Notes: a model not told the origin generated them from the letters alone. 64,000 bases of DNA from Burkholderiaceae bacterium 26 (GCA_000955795.1 JYOB01000016.1:459908-523907); one strand, 5' to 3'; shown: positions 37,594 to 47,685, counted from the stretch's first letter. Translations and numbers: made by a program.

Positions 37594-39375
37594 ATGACCC
37601 ATTCAAGAGCGGTGCGGCCAGCGCGTGCCTGCATCGGCCTGATCTGCCTATCTGTCAGCCTTGCGTTGGCCAGCTGCGGGGGTGGTGATGGCAGCAGTAG
37701 CGACATCGCCAGCAGCGGTGGTGGTGTCGCCACGAGCCCTGGAACCGGCCCTGGAGTCGGCACCGGTACATCTACGACAACGTCCACTGCGCTCTGGCCG
37801 GCCACGGCGCTTTCTGATCCGGCCGTGCAGGGCAAGGAGCCGTCGCTGCCCACCACGGTGTGCGCGACCTTGAGCGCCACCTTGACCAAGAACAGCAAGG
37901 GGCTGCTTGACGCGTCGGTGGATGCGCCGCCGGCCGACTCTCAGCCCGACACCGCCAACATTCAGGCGGCCATCAACGGTTGTCCTGCCGGACAAGCGGT
38001 GAAGCTGGTCAAGGGAAGCCAAGGCCAAAACGCTTTCCTCAGTGGTCCGATCGTCTTGCCGGGGTCCGTCACGCTGTGGGTCGATGCGGGGGTGACGCTG
38101 TTCGCCTCGCGTAAGCCGTCTGACTACCAGATCAGCGGCAAGAACAATTGCGGTGAAACCGCCAGCAGCGACAACGGCTGCAACGCGCTCATCACAACGA
38201 CGCCCAATGGCAACGGCGTGGTCGGCGACGGCGTGATCGACGGCCGCGGCGGCGAAGTGCTCACCTCCGGCCTGTATGCCAACAAGCTCACGTGGTGGGA
38301 TGTCGGCGCGCTGACCAAAACCATGAGCAACGCCAGTCAGAACAACCCGCGCCTGATCCAGGTGAATGGCGGCAGCAACTTCAGCCTCTATCGAATTACG
38401 TTGCAGAACGCGCCGAAGTTCCACGTTGTCACCAGCGGCGTCAGTGGCGTGACCGCCTGGGGCACCAAGATCCTGACGCCCTCGCTCGAATACTCCGTGG
38501 CAGGCTACCAATGCGCAGCCAACACGATGCCGGTCGTCTCAGGTTCGCCCAATACCACCACGCCCAGCACCTGCTTTACGCCTGCCACCGTCAAAAACAC
38601 AGACGGCATCGACCCCGGCCAATCGCAGAACGTGCTCATCGCGTTCAACCACATCAGCAACGGCGACGACGGCATCGCAATCAAGTCGCACGCCAGCACC
38701 ACGGGCCCCGTTTCCAACGTGCAGATCCTGCACAACCGCTTCTATTTCACGCACGGCATGTCGCTCGGCAGCGAAACGGACAGCGGCATGAACGGCATCA
38801 CGATCCGCGACCTGACCATCGACGGCTTTGACATGGGCGCCACCAGCGGCTTTCGCATCAAGACTGACGATAGCCGTGGCGGTGAAGTCAAGAATGTGAC
38901 GGTTGACGGTGTGTGCGCACGGCGTCTGCAACAGCCGATCGTAATGGACCCGTACTACGGCGACGCTTCCGGCTCGGCCAAGGCGCTCTATCCGAACCTT
39001 CACGACATCACGGTGCGCAATTTCCGCTACCTGGATGTGGCCGGCTCCGTCTATGACGGCGCCAACGCGGCCTTGCTGCTGCGCGGCTACCAGTCGCAGA
39101 GCCAGTTCAACTATCTCTACAACGTCGTCTTCGACAACGTGGTTTTTGATTCTCTGCCGGGTTGGGCAGCGACCAAGCTGACGAATCCCGTGCCGTCCTA
39201 TGCGGAGTTGACGATGGGTTCGGGGCCGGTGTCGTTTGCCAGCCTGCTGCTCGCGGGCCAGGACATCAACCACGTGCATATCTTCGACAACCGGACGGCA
39301 ACGCCGGCGCCCTATGACTGCTCGAGCGCGTTTGTGGACTTCCCCGCAGTGAATGCGCCGATGTCGATTCACTGA
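37594..39375 (+). CDS. Polygalacturonase, GH28, lipoprotein
   Basis: A 593-residue pectinase. The signal peptide ends in LASC, a lipobox with C28, followed by Gly/Ser/Thr linker, so the enzyme is probably lipid-anchored. The parallel beta-helix catalytic region has NTDGID (about residue 335), GDDGIAIKSH (about 357), THGMSLGSET and GFRIKTDD, i.e. the catalytic Asps and His of GH28. The long N-terminal extension suggests an exo-acting or large variant; the endo/exo mode cannot be told. GAGGAG lies eight bases before the ATG. The pectinesterase follows after 46 bases. Confidence 0.9.
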   Translation: MTHSRAVRPARACIGLICLSVSLALASCGGGDGSSSDIASSGGGVATSPGTGPGVGTGTSTTTSTALWPATALSDPAVQGKEPSLPTTVCATLSATLTKNSKGLLDASVDAPPADSQPDTANIQAAINGCPAGQAVKLVKGSQGQNAFLSGPIVLPGSVTLWVDAGVTLFASRKPSDYQISGKNNCGETASSDNGCNALITTTPNGNGVVGDGVIDGRGGEVLTSGLYANKLTWWDVGALTKTMSNASQNNPRLIQVNGGSNFSLYRITLQNAPKFHVVTSGVSGVTAWGTKILTPSLEYSVAGYQCAANTMPVVSGSPNTTTPSTCFTPATVKNTDGIDPGQSQNVLIAFNHISNGDDGIAIKSHASTTGPVSNVQILHNRFYFTHGMSLGSETDSGMNGITIRDLTIDGFDMGATSGFRIKTDDSRGGEVKNVTVDGVCARRLQQPIVMDPYYGDASGSAKALYPNLHDITVRNFRYLDVAGSVYDGANAALLLRGYQSQSQFNYLYNVVFDNVVFDSLPGWAATKLTNPVPSYAELTMGSGPVSFASLLLAGQDINHVHIFDNRTATPAPYDCSSAFVDFPAVNAPMSIH

Positions 39376-39421
39376 GCGCAACTGCGTCCCGCTCATACCA
39401 AAAGAAGAAGAGGAGACAACA

Positions 39422-41581
39422 ATGACAAGAACGTTCAAGCGCGCAGTTGTGGTTGCAGCCCTGCCAGCCCTGCTGTTGGCGGGCTGCGGCGGAGATGGTG
39501 GCACCGGCACTGCCAGCGCTACCACCGGCGGAAGCGGCGGCTCGGCTACAACGGCCAGCCTCGCTTCTGTGAATGTGTCCGAGACCGCCAGCCAGACGAG
39601 CGCCGCCGTTGGCGACCGGGTGATCTGGACGATCACCGCCGTGAACAATGGAAGCGGCGCCACCGGGGATACCGTTTCGCTGGTGGCCACCGTGCCCGGC
39701 AACGTCGGCGGTATCGCGGTGAACGCGCAGGGTGCAACATGCGGCCCGGCAGTCAGCACGCTCACGTGCACGATTCCTGCGGGGCTCGCAGCCGGAGCCG
39801 CCGCGACCGTCACCCTGACGGCCACGGCCACAGCCGCCGGTAGCCTCACCAGTTCTGTTTCGACGTCCGGCGAAGGGGTGTCGGGCTGCGCGGCCCAGGG
39901 CAGTTGCAGTACGTCAGTGACGGTCGCGGCGGCTTCCGGAGGAACGGGGTCTTCCGGTGGTTCGTCGTCAGGCTCGACGAACGCGGTCGGGTTGGTTCCC
40001 GCCAATGGAGAAACCGCCGCCTATGTCGACACGCGGCTGCAACTCAGCTTTGACGCCACACCTACCTTGGGCACGACCGGCTTGATCAAGGTCTTCAATG
40101 CCACCACGGGCGCGCAGGTCGACCAGATCGATATCAGTGGCGCACCGGTCACCGCCGGCGGCGAAACGCAGACGTACATGCCGGCCGCCAACACCGAGAT
40201 CGACACGCTGGGCAACAACACCGGGCTGACCCAGTGGCGGTACGTGTACTACACGCCGGTCACGATTTCCGGCAACACAGCCACCATCCGCTTGCACGAC
40301 AACATGCTCAGCAACGGCACCAAGTACTACGTCACCATCGACAACGGTGTATTGGCCGGCAAGATGAACGGTACCCCCTTTGCGGGCATCACCTCGCCTA
40401 CGGCGTGGACCTTCACGACCAAGGCCGCCCCGGCATCCCAGACGGCCGTGACCGTCGCCAGCACCGGCACGGCTGACTTCCGCACCGTACAGGGTGCGCT
40501 CGACTGGATCATGCGCAACAGCAGCGCGAACGCGTCGGCCAGCAAGACGATCACGATCCAGGATGGCAGCTACAACGAGCAGCTGTTCCTGCGTAACGTG
40601 AATAACCTGACGATCTCGGGCCAGAGCCAGGCGAGCACCATCGTCTACCAGGACAATTCGGAGTCTTACAACCCGGGCACCGGCGGCAGCAAAACAGCAC
40701 CGGCGACAACGCTGACGACGGAAGGCAGCGGCACCCGGCGCGCCCTGGGGGGCGGAAGATCCGTCCTTCTGGTGGAGGGCTCCGACCTGCTCAAGCTCAC
40801 CAACTTCACGTTGCAGAACTCGCACGTCAGACAGTCGAACTTCAACAACCAGGCCGAGGCGCTTTACTACAACACCTCGACCCTGACCGCCAGTCGCATG
40901 GTGGCAAGTTTCATGAACTTCCTGAGCGCGCAGGATACGATCCAGACCAAGGGCTGGGTCTGGTATTACAAGTCCTACATTGCGGGAAACGTCGATTTCA
41001 TTTGGGGCTCGCCCTATGCAGCGCTGTTCGAGCAGAGCGAGCTGCATACGACGTTTGACCCGATCGCCGGTTCGGGCGGCAGCTACAGCGTCAACGCCAT
41101 CATCCAGGCACGTGCGGCCACGGGTTACCCGGGCTTCGTGGTGCTCAACAGCGCGTTGACCGCGGATGCCACGGTGCCTGCGGGGACCACTTATCTCGCA
41201 CGATCCCTGACCGGTGCCACCCAGGCCGCGAACAGCTACTGCACCCAGCAGTACACGGGCACCGGCAGTTTCGGCAATGCTCAACTGTATTGCGACACAG
41301 CCGCATACATCAGCACGAAGATGGGCGCACACATCGCAAGCGGCGGCTGGCAAGATCCGAACACCAACGGCGCCATGGCACCGTACCCCGGAACACCAAC
41401 CGCAACCGCAGGGTGGCGTGAATGGCTGAGCATGGACGCGGCCGGCAATGCGCTGAGCATGTCGGGTCGGGATACCCAATACGCCACCAGCGCCATTGAT
41501 TTGAGTGGGCTCAACACCACCGCCAAGGTGTTCGCCAGCTTCAAGGATGGCAACGGCGCGAGCTGGACGCCCACGCCCTGA
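39422..41581 (+). CDS. Pectinesterase, CE8, multidomain lipoprotein
   Basis: A 719-residue protein. The lipobox LLAGC puts the lipid anchor at C22, followed by a Gly/Thr/Ser linker. About residues 50-165 form a DUF11-like Ig domain (VGDRVIWTITAVNNGSGATG). About 195-340 form a Big_5/SbsA-like domain (VPANGETAAYVDTRLQLSFD). The CE8 catalytic domain begins near 345 (TVASTGTADFRTVQGALDWI), with AQDTIQ (about 503) and VDFIWG (about 524) carrying the two catalytic Asps. It removes methyl esters from pectin, preparing it for the upstream polygalacturonase. AGGAGA precedes the ATG. Confidence 0.9.
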   Translation: MTRTFKRAVVVAALPALLLAGCGGDGGTGTASATTGGSGGSATTASLASVNVSETASQTSAAVGDRVIWTITAVNNGSGATGDTVSLVATVPGNVGGIAVNAQGATCGPAVSTLTCTIPAGLAAGAAATVTLTATATAAGSLTSSVSTSGEGVSGCAAQGSCSTSVTVAAASGGTGSSGGSSSGSTNAVGLVPANGETAAYVDTRLQLSFDATPTLGTTGLIKVFNATTGAQVDQIDISGAPVTAGGETQTYMPAANTEIDTLGNNTGLTQWRYVYYTPVTISGNTATIRLHDNMLSNGTKYYVTIDNGVLAGKMNGTPFAGITSPTAWTFTTKAAPASQTAVTVASTGTADFRTVQGALDWIMRNSSANASASKTITIQDGSYNEQLFLRNVNNLTISGQSQASTIVYQDNSESYNPGTGGSKTAPATTLTTEGSGTRRALGGGRSVLLVEGSDLLKLTNFTLQNSHVRQSNFNNQAEALYYNTSTLTASRMVASFMNFLSAQDTIQTKGWVWYYKSYIAGNVDFIWGSPYAALFEQSELHTTFDPIAGSGGSYSVNAIIQARAATGYPGFVVLNSALTADATVPAGTTYLARSLTGATQAANSYCTQQYTGTGSFGNAQLYCDTAAYISTKMGAHIASGGWQDPNTNGAMAPYPGTPTATAGWREWLSMDAAGNALSMSGRDTQYATSAIDLSGLNTTAKVFASFKDGNGASWTPTP

Positions 41582-41608
41582 TTTCACGGACAAGCGTGAC
41601 GGATGCAG

Positions 41609-41642
41609 CGGCGCGTGCCCTTTCAGGACCGCGCCGTTTTTT
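41609..41642 (+). terminator. Rho-independent terminator of the pectinase unit
   Basis: CGGCGCG and CGCGCCG pair around a smaller CCT/AGG stem and are followed by TTTTTT. It lies 27 bases beyond the pectinesterase stop and just before the stop of the convergent chorismate mutase gene. Confidence 0.85.
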
Positions 41643-41649
41643 CATGGGA

Positions 41650-42228
41650 TCAGCGGGTGGTGCAGAGCCTTGCCGTTGCACGGTCCAGAGCAATCTGATG
41701 CAGGGTGTCGAGCGATTTCTCATGCACGACACGGCCGATGTCGTTCGCCACCTGCACCGGGCAATCCGCCTGGCCGCGTGCGGGGGCAACATCGCGCAAG
41801 GCTTGCAGGATGGATTTCTGCAGCCCGTCCAGCTTGGGGCGGATCACATCCGGCAGGCTCTGCCGCTGCGCGGTGGGCGCAGCACCGGCCCGTCGCCAGT
41901 CGTTCAGCAGGGCGTATTGCACCTCCTTGTTCGCCTCGATCTGGTCTGTGAAGACATTACTCACGTCTGCCGCCGCCAAGCCGTAGGCGGGCGCCTGCGC
42001 CGAGGCATTGGCGATGACCTTGTCCTCGCGCGCCGGGTCGTAGACCGACTGGCCGCTGTCCCATTTGCTCAGCGCAACCTGGTCAGCGGTGACCAGGCGA
42101 TCGGCCAGATGGCGGAGTAGCGGCGCGAAGGCGCCCTCCTGGGCGTGGGCCTGAGTGGCGAAGCTTGCAGCCAACAACAGAGTGCAGGCGATTCGGGGTG
42201 TCATCAACGTGTTAAGGGCGTTCTTCAT
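41650..42228 (-). CDS. Secreted (periplasmic) chorismate mutase, AroQ-gamma type
   Basis: A 192-residue protein with a clear signal peptide ending in THA-like ATQAHA (about residue 29). The mature part is all-helical, opening LLRHLADRLVTADQVALSKW and continuing DPAREDKVIANASAQA and FTDQIEANKEVQYALLNDW, the AroQ-gamma pattern with its catalytic Arg, Lys and Gln residues. It should turn chorismate into prephenate outside the cytoplasm. The C-terminal segment has two cysteines that could form a disulphide. No strong ribosome site is visible before the ATG at 42228. It is convergent with the pectinase unit. Confidence 0.85.
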   Translation of the reverse strand: MKNALNTLMTPRIACTLLLAASFATQAHAQEGAFAPLLRHLADRLVTADQVALSKWDSGQSVYDPAREDKVIANASAQAPAYGLAAADVSNVFTDQIEANKEVQYALLNDWRRAGAAPTAQRQSLPDVIRPKLDGLQKSILQALRDVAPARGQADCPVQVANDIGRVVHEKSLDTLHQIALDRATARLCTTR

Positions 42229-42436
42229 GCTAGGTACCGGTCGATTGCCGCGTGTCATGAAACTGGGAGCGGCCATCATACCGAAGCGCTGATCGGGCGA
42301 CGTGGGCAACGTTGTTCCGATGCCCGCCGTTAGGGCGTTTGCACGTGCTGTCTGCCATAAACCCAGGTATCATGCGGGCTGCGCGCCGTGTTTGTCTGCA
42401 AAGCCTGCGGCGGCGCGGCTAGCTGAGCATACGACG

Positions 42437-42787
42437 ATGGATTTTTACCCCGATCTGGAAGGTTTGCCGCTGTTTGCCAAACCCGCTTTCGGCTGGGAGG
42501 AACCAGCGTCGGCGTCGACAGCCGAAACGTCCCCCACCAAACCCCGCCGCTTGCGCCGATGGCGCGGCCCAATCACGCATTGGGAACGCGGCTACCGCTC
42601 CCACTACTACCGGGACAAGCGCGGCAAGAAGCTCGGTGAAATCCACCTGAGCCCGCGCGGTCAGGCGCCGCTGCTTTACCGCTGGCTGGCCGGCACGCTC
42701 TCGGGCATCGAGGGGTCGCTCACGCACGCGCGCATGCGGGTGGAAGAGGCGATCGGGTTTGGGATGCGGCAGATGGCGCTGTTCTGA
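42437..42787 (+). CDS. Conserved-looking hypothetical protein
   Basis: A 116-residue basic protein without membrane segments. It opens MDFYPDLEGLPLFAKPAFGW and has a central Arg/Lys/Tyr-rich stretch (WERGYRSHYYRDKRGKKLGE). Codon bias matches its neighbours, which supports a real gene. No family is recognised. The ribosome site before the ATG at 42437 is poor. Confidence 0.55.
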   Translation: MDFYPDLEGLPLFAKPAFGWEEPASASTAETSPTKPRRLRRWRGPITHWERGYRSHYYRDKRGKKLGEIHLSPRGQAPLLYRWLAGTLSGIEGSLTHARMRVEEAIGFGMRQMALF

Positions 42788-42858
42788 GCCACCCGCCCGG
42801 CGTGCTGCTGGGCACGGCCGATGCGTCCACTTTGGGTTCACCACGACGAGGAGAACCC

Positions 42859-43185
42859 ATGCCAACCATCGTCCGCATCTTCACAGACCACGCCGCTGCT
42901 GAGGCAGCCCGCCAAGCCGTGTTGAACACCGGCCTCACGCTGGAGCGCGTCGCGCTGTCGCACCAGGGTGACGAGGCAGGTGCGTTGTGCGGCAACTTCC
43001 TCTGCGGCGACTACGAGCCCGGCGGCGAAAACGCCGAGACCTACGAGCGCAAATTCCAGAACGTCGTGATCGGCGGGCGCTTTCTGCTGACCATCGACGC
43101 CGAGCCCACGCAGGTGGACGCCGCCGAAGCCGCGTTGCAGCCCGCTGGCGGACATGCCGTAGACGATCTCGGACCGAAGCCATGA
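42859..43185 (+). CDS. Small cytoplasmic protein, function unknown
   Basis: A 108-residue soluble protein (MPTIVRIFTDHAAAEAARQA...). The start resembles ferredoxin-like alpha-beta folds of general-stress small proteins, with a Cys pair in GALCGNFLCGDYEPGGE. GAGGAGA directly precedes the ATG. It follows the previous hypothetical gene by about 70 bases. Function cannot be given. Confidence 0.65.
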   Translation: MPTIVRIFTDHAAAEAARQAVLNTGLTLERVALSHQGDEAGALCGNFLCGDYEPGGENAETYERKFQNVVIGGRFLLTIDAEPTQVDAAEAALQPAGGHAVDDLGPKP

Positions 43186-43365
43186 CATTGCGCGGCGGTT
43201 CCCGCACGCAAGGGCTGTCATCACACCATCGACGCCACCGGCTGCGTTGATTTGCGGCTTTCGAGTTTGGCTGCGGCAGGGCATGTCGTGCCCCACGAGC
43301 CGGTGATGTCCCCAATGCGCCACTTTTCGTAGAATCCCCGCCACAGAAGACTTGCGGGAGTGCTC

Positions 43366-44538
43366 ATGCTGGATCCTGGCGTCGCCATTGCCACGTCGGC
43401 ACTGATGAGCTTTGTGCTTCTGGGGCTGCTCGGTTCGTTGCTGCGCGCAGGCAAGTCCGGCATTGCCGAATGGTTTGGTGCCAATCTGGCCGTGGTGCTG
43501 GCCCTACCCTTGATTCTGCTGCGCGGGAAGATTCCCGACAGCCTCTCGGTTGTTGTGGCGAACGTCCTGTTGGCGCTCGGTGGCGCTGCGTACTACGCGG
43601 GCTGCGCGCGCTTTCTCGGCCGTCGGCCGCAGTGGCCGATCTTGCTGGCAGGCGTGACGGCGGTAGGGGTGGCGGTCATCTACTGGCGCTACGCCGTCGA
43701 CAGCATCCCCATGCGGGTGTTTTCGACCACGCTGTTTTCCGCCGCATTCTGCACGGCACTGACGTGGATGCTGGTACGCCATTCGCCCGCTGGTCGACCG
43801 GCCTATCCGTATCGGGTAACGGCCATCATTGCTTTTGTGTTCGGCGTTTGTCAGCTCGTACGCGGCATCTATTTCCTGACGCTGGATGCGGCTTCCAGCC
43901 CGAGCATGTTTGCCAGCGCCGGCAGCGTGCTGCTGCTCGTGGTGGCGGCGGCGATCATGCCCATCCTGTCGATGTCGGCCATGCTGATGGTGCATGACGC
44001 GCTGCTGGCCGACGCGCGCGATGCGGCCAACCGCGATTTTCTGACCGGTGCGCTGTCGCGCCAGGGCTTTGAGGCGCTGGCACGCCGCCATGTCGGCCGT
44101 GTGCAGCGGCACGCCAGGCCGCTGGCATTGCTGATTCTCGATCTGGATCATTTCAAACGCATCAACGACAGCCTCGGCCATGCCGCCGGCGATGCGGTGC
44201 TGCGCGCGTTCGTGCAGATGGCGCAAGCGCAACTGCGGCCGACCGACGTGCTTGGGCGCATCGGTGGCGAAGAGTTCGCGCTGCTGCTGCCCGACAAAGA
44301 CAGCGGCAACGCCATGTACCTCGCAGATCGCTTGCGCAAAGCTGCTGCCGCGCAAGTTGTCATGGCCGGTGCGCGGCCCTGCCGCTACAGCATCAGCGGT
44401 GGCGTGGCGGCGTGGCAACCCGGTGAATCGTTCGACCGGTTGAGCGCACGCGCAGACCGCGCGCTGTACGACGCCAAGCATCAGGGGCGCAACCGGATCT
44501 GCGCTGCCGATGCTGGCAACGCCGGTGCGGTGGCGTAG
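43366..44538 (+). CDS. Membrane diguanylate cyclase (GGDEF)
   Basis: A 390-residue protein. Roughly six to seven N-terminal helices (about residues 1-200) form a membrane sensor, followed by a GGDEF domain (DFLTGALSRQGFEAL). The active site is GGEEF at about residue 300, preceded by RPTD five residues earlier, an intact inhibitory I-site. It should make cyclic di-GMP. GGGAG lies five bases before the ATG at 43366; a GTG at 43360 overlaps that site. Confidence 0.9.
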   Translation: MLDPGVAIATSALMSFVLLGLLGSLLRAGKSGIAEWFGANLAVVLALPLILLRGKIPDSLSVVVANVLLALGGAAYYAGCARFLGRRPQWPILLAGVTAVGVAVIYWRYAVDSIPMRVFSTTLFSAAFCTALTWMLVRHSPAGRPAYPYRVTAIIAFVFGVCQLVRGIYFLTLDAASSPSMFASAGSVLLLVVAAAIMPILSMSAMLMVHDALLADARDAANRDFLTGALSRQGFEALARRHVGRVQRHARPLALLILDLDHFKRINDSLGHAAGDAVLRAFVQMAQAQLRPTDVLGRIGGEEFALLLPDKDSGNAMYLADRLRKAAAAQVVMAGARPCRYSISGGVAAWQPGESFDRLSARADRALYDAKHQGRNRICAADAGNAGAVA

Positions 44539-44608
44539 CGCCGCCCGCAAGGCAACGGCAATCCGTGCGGCGTAGCATTTCGCTCCTAAATTTCAACGGG
44601 AGCCCGCC

Positions 44609-45169
44609 ATGTCGAAGACACAGTATTACGCCGCTACCACCCTGGACGGCTTCATCGCCACGACGGATCACTCGCTCGATTGGCTGATGCAGTTTGGCTC
44701 ACTGGAAGGCACGAGCTACGACGGCTTCATTCGCGACGTCGGCGCGCTGGCCATGGGTGCGTCCACCTACGAATGGCTGCTGCGCGAACTGGCCAAGCCC
44801 AGCCCTGAGGGGCAAACGCAGCCATGGCCTTACGTGCAGCCTGCGTGGGTCTTCACATCGCGCACGCTGCCGGTGGTGCAAGGCGCAGACATCCGATTCG
44901 TGCGTGGTGATGTGGCGCCCGTCCACCGCGACATGCTCGCCGCAGCCGGCGGACGCAATCTCTGGATCGTTGGTGGTGGGGAACTCGCCGGCAAGTTTCT
45001 CGATGCAGGGCTGCTTGACGAACTGATCGTGCAGGTGATGCCTGTCACGCTGGGCACCGGGCTGCCCCTGTTGCCGCGCCGCATCGTACAGCCTGCGCTC
45101 AAGCTCACTTCCGCCGTGCCCTACAAGAACACCTTCGTGGAGATGCGCTACGAGGTTGCTCGCGGGTAG
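44609..45169 (+). CDS. Dihydrofolate reductase/RibD C-terminal domain protein
   Basis: A 186-residue reductase-fold protein. YYAATTLDGFIATTD is the family start, GALAMGASTYEWL and WIVGGGELAGKFLDAGLLDELIVQVMPVTLG are the RibD_C nucleotide-binding blocks. Stand-alone members are of unknown substrate and are not folate enzymes proper. GGGAG precedes the ATG. The gene lies alone between the diguanylate cyclase and trehalase genes. Confidence 0.85.
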   Translation: MSKTQYYAATTLDGFIATTDHSLDWLMQFGSLEGTSYDGFIRDVGALAMGASTYEWLLRELAKPSPEGQTQPWPYVQPAWVFTSRTLPVVQGADIRFVRGDVAPVHRDMLAAAGGRNLWIVGGGELAGKFLDAGLLDELIVQVMPVTLGTGLPLLPRRIVQPALKLTSAVPYKNTFVEMRYEVARG

Positions 45170-45356
45170 CGCCGGGGCCGGATGACCGAGCCAAGCATCG
45201 CGGCGCATCAGCAAGTTGCCTGCCCGCAGCGCCCAATACGGCGCCATTTCTTGCGCTTCGGTACGCCGCCGTTTTGCGCAAAACCTGTCGATTTGACAAC
45301 GCTGTCGGCGTCTCCTTTTCTGGACTGGCTTTCCGTCCACCAGGCAGGAGATGACG

Positions 45357-46970
45357 ATGCATCGACAGGCTCACTTTTTGATCCGGCGCCGTGCGGCGAA
45401 CGTTGCCGCATGGCTGGCGTTCGGTTTGGCGGCGTCGTCCGCATTGGCCGATGTGGGCGTGGGTGCCGCGCTGCCGCCGTCGCCCGACAAGCTCTACGGC
45501 GATTTGTTCGTGGCGGTGCAGACCGCGCAGGTTTATCCGGACCAGAAGACGTTTGTCGATGCAGTGCCCAAGGCCGCGCCCGCGGTCATCCTGCAGGCGT
45601 ATCAGGCGCAGAAGAACGTGCCGGGTTTCTCGCTCAAGGCGTTTGTCGATCAGTACTTCACGCCGCCGGTGGAGTCGCCCGTGACACCGCCCGCGGGGCA
45701 GTCCTTGCGCGCGCATATCGACTGGCTCTGGCCGGCGCTCACGCGCACGACGACCACCGCCCCTGACAACAGCTCGCTCATTCCCCTGCCAAAGCCATAC
45801 GTCGTGCCGGGCGGGCGTTTTCGCGAAGGCTATTACTGGGATACCTACTTCACGATGCTCGGGCTGCAGGAAGCCGGCCGTGAAGATCTGGTCGACAACA
45901 TGCTCGACAACTTCGCCTATGCCATTGATCAGTTCGGCCACATCCCGAACGGCAATCGCACGTATTACCTCAGCCGCTCGCAGCCGCCGTTCTTTGCGCT
46001 GATGGTCGAGCTGGCCGCGCAGCAGGAGGGTGATGCGGCGCTCAAGCGCTACCTGCCGCAACTGCGCAAGGAATATGCGTACTGGATGCGCGGCGCCTCG
46101 ACTACGCCCGCTGGGCAGGCGAGCAGCAACGTCGTCGTCATGCGCGACGGCGCTGTTCTCAACCGCTACTGGGACGACCAGGACACCCCGCGCCCCGAGT
46201 CCTATCTGCAAGACGTGACCACCGCGCAGCAAACACCCGCGCGCCCTGCCAACGAAGTCTGGCGCGACCTGCGCGCAGCGGCTGAAAGCGGGTGGGATTT
46301 CAGCTCGCGCTGGTTTGGCGACAACGCCACGCTGGGCACCATTCGCACCACGTCGATCGTGCCTGTGGATTTGAACAGCCTGATGTTCCAGCTGGAGAAG
46401 ACCATTGCGCGGGGCTGCACAGCGGCGCGCGATTTTGCGTGCACGGTCGAGTATTCCGTGCGCGCCGGAAAACGTGCAGTCGCCATCGAGCGCTACCTGT
46501 GGCACCCCGCCGGCTACTACGCAGACTACGATTGGCAGCTCGGCCGCATTCGCGACAACAAGTCTGCCGCGATGACGTATCCGCTGTTTGTGGGCGCAGC
46601 ACGGCCAGACCGCGCGTGGAAGACGTTGCAATGGACGCAGCAGGCGCTGCTGCAGGTGGGCGGGCTGTCCACCACCACCTTCAAGACTGGCCAGCAGTGG
46701 GATGCGCCCAACGGCTGGGCGCCGCTGCAATGGATCGCGCTGCGTGGTGCGCAGCGGTACGGCTGGCAGCCACTCGCGCAGGCGATCGGCGAGCGCTTTC
46801 TCGGCAGCGTGGAGCAGCTCTACGCCAGCCAGCAGAAGCTCGTCGAGAAATACATCGTCGATGGAACGGGCACGGGCGGTGGTGGAGGGGAATACCCGTT
46901 GCAGGACGGGTTTGGCTGGACCAACGGTGTCACGCTCAAGCTGCTGGATGCGTATGGCCGCGGGCAGTAA
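45357..46970 (+). CDS. treA: Periplasmic trehalase, GH37
   Basis: A 537-residue secreted alpha,alpha-trehalase. A signal peptide with twin-Arg-like start ([23 protein letters not shown]) ends near residue 32. Signatures are [15 protein letters not shown] and [13 protein letters not shown], and [17 protein letters not shown] closes the active site. It splits trehalose to glucose. AGGAG lies six bases before the ATG at 45357; the ATG at 45351 directly abuts it. The length agrees with periplasmic TreA. Confidence 0.93.
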   Translation: MHRQAHFLIRRRAANVAAWLAFGLAASSALADVGVGAALPPSPDKLYGDLFVAVQTAQVYPDQKTFVDAVPKAAPAVILQAYQAQKNVPGFSLKAFVDQYFTPPVESPVTPPAGQSLRAHIDWLWPALTRTTTTAPDNSSLIPLPKPYVVPGGRFREGYYWDTYFTMLGLQEAGREDLVDNMLDNFAYAIDQFGHIPNGNRTYYLSRSQPPFFALMVELAAQQEGDAALKRYLPQLRKEYAYWMRGASTTPAGQASSNVVVMRDGAVLNRYWDDQDTPRPESYLQDVTTAQQTPARPANEVWRDLRAAAESGWDFSSRWFGDNATLGTIRTTSIVPVDLNSLMFQLEKTIARGCTAARDFACTVEYSVRAGKRAVAIERYLWHPAGYYADYDWQLGRIRDNKSAAMTYPLFVGAARPDRAWKTLQWTQQALLQVGGLSTTTFKTGQQWDAPNGWAPLQWIALRGAQRYGWQPLAQAIGERFLGSVEQLYASQQKLVEKYIVDGTGTGGGGGEYPLQDGFGWTNGVTLKLLDAYGRGQ

Positions 46971-47005
46971 GCTGGCGGTTTCATCCGCCACCACGAGCGC
47001 CTCGC

Positions 47006-47269
47006 ATGCCCATCGAACTTGACCGCGACGTCCGCGAAGAGGCTGTTCAATCCATCCAGCGCTACTTCACCGAGCACATGGAAGAGCGCATCGGCAACAT
47101 CCAGGCCGGTGCGCTCCTGAGTTTCTTTCTGGAAGAGATTGGCCCGGTGGTCTACAACCTTGCCGTGCAGGAGGCGCAGGAACGCTTGCACACGCGCGTG
47201 GCCGAGCTGGACTACGAGTGCCACCAGGAGCCGTTCGGATACTGGAAGAAATTCGACAAGCGCCGATAG
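47006..47269 (+). CDS. DUF2164 domain protein
   Basis: An 87-residue acidic protein, IELDRDVREEAVQSIQRYF at the start and FGYWKKFDKRR at the end. The pattern matches DUF2164, small cytoplasmic proteins of unknown role. It follows the trehalase gene by 35 bases and precedes the next gene by 44. Confidence 0.8.
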   Translation: MPIELDRDVREEAVQSIQRYFTEHMEERIGNIQAGALLSFFLEEIGPVVYNLAVQEAQERLHTRVAELDYECHQEPFGYWKKFDKRR

Positions 47270-47313
47270 TTCCCCGCTACCATGCTCGGATTCCATCGGG
47301 CTGCTTCGCTTCC

Positions 47314-47685
47314 ATGTCTTCCTTGCGCGCATTCTTCAGCACGGCCTTCCGCTGGCAGCGCGGCCGCCAGGGCACCGGCTACGACAAGATGCTGCTGGCC
47401 ACCGCGCTGTGGCCCATTCCGTTCGACAGTTACCTGATCCGCTATCCGGACGGTTCGGAAATTCCGCCGCATACCGACCCCGTCACCAACGGTCGCCACT
47501 ATCGGCTGAACATCGTGCTGAAGTCGCCGCGGGCGGGCGGCGAGTTCGTCTGCGCCCGACTGATCTTCCAGACAAAGCGCATCAAGCTCTTCCGCCCCGA
47601 TGCGTGCGAGCACAGCGTGACGCGCGTGGTAGGTGGCAGCCGATATGTGCTGTCGGTGGGGTGGGTGTTAGGGCCGCGCGCCTGA
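47314..47685 (+). CDS. Small 2OG-Fe(II) oxygenase-like protein
   Basis: A 123-residue protein that looks like a minimal double-stranded beta-helix oxygenase. IPPHTDPVTNGRHYRLNIVL carries the H-x-D pair; RPDACEHSVTRVVGGSRYVLSVGW carries the distal His and the Arg that would bind 2-oxoglutarate. It is far shorter than most family members, so it may be a compact hydroxylase of unknown substrate. It ends 20 bases before the Crp-like gene. Confidence 0.65.
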   Translation: MSSLRAFFSTAFRWQRGRQGTGYDKMLLATALWPIPFDSYLIRYPDGSEIPPHTDPVTNGRHYRLNIVLKSPRAGGEFVCARLIFQTKRIKLFRPDACEHSVTRVVGGSRYVLSVGWVLGPRA

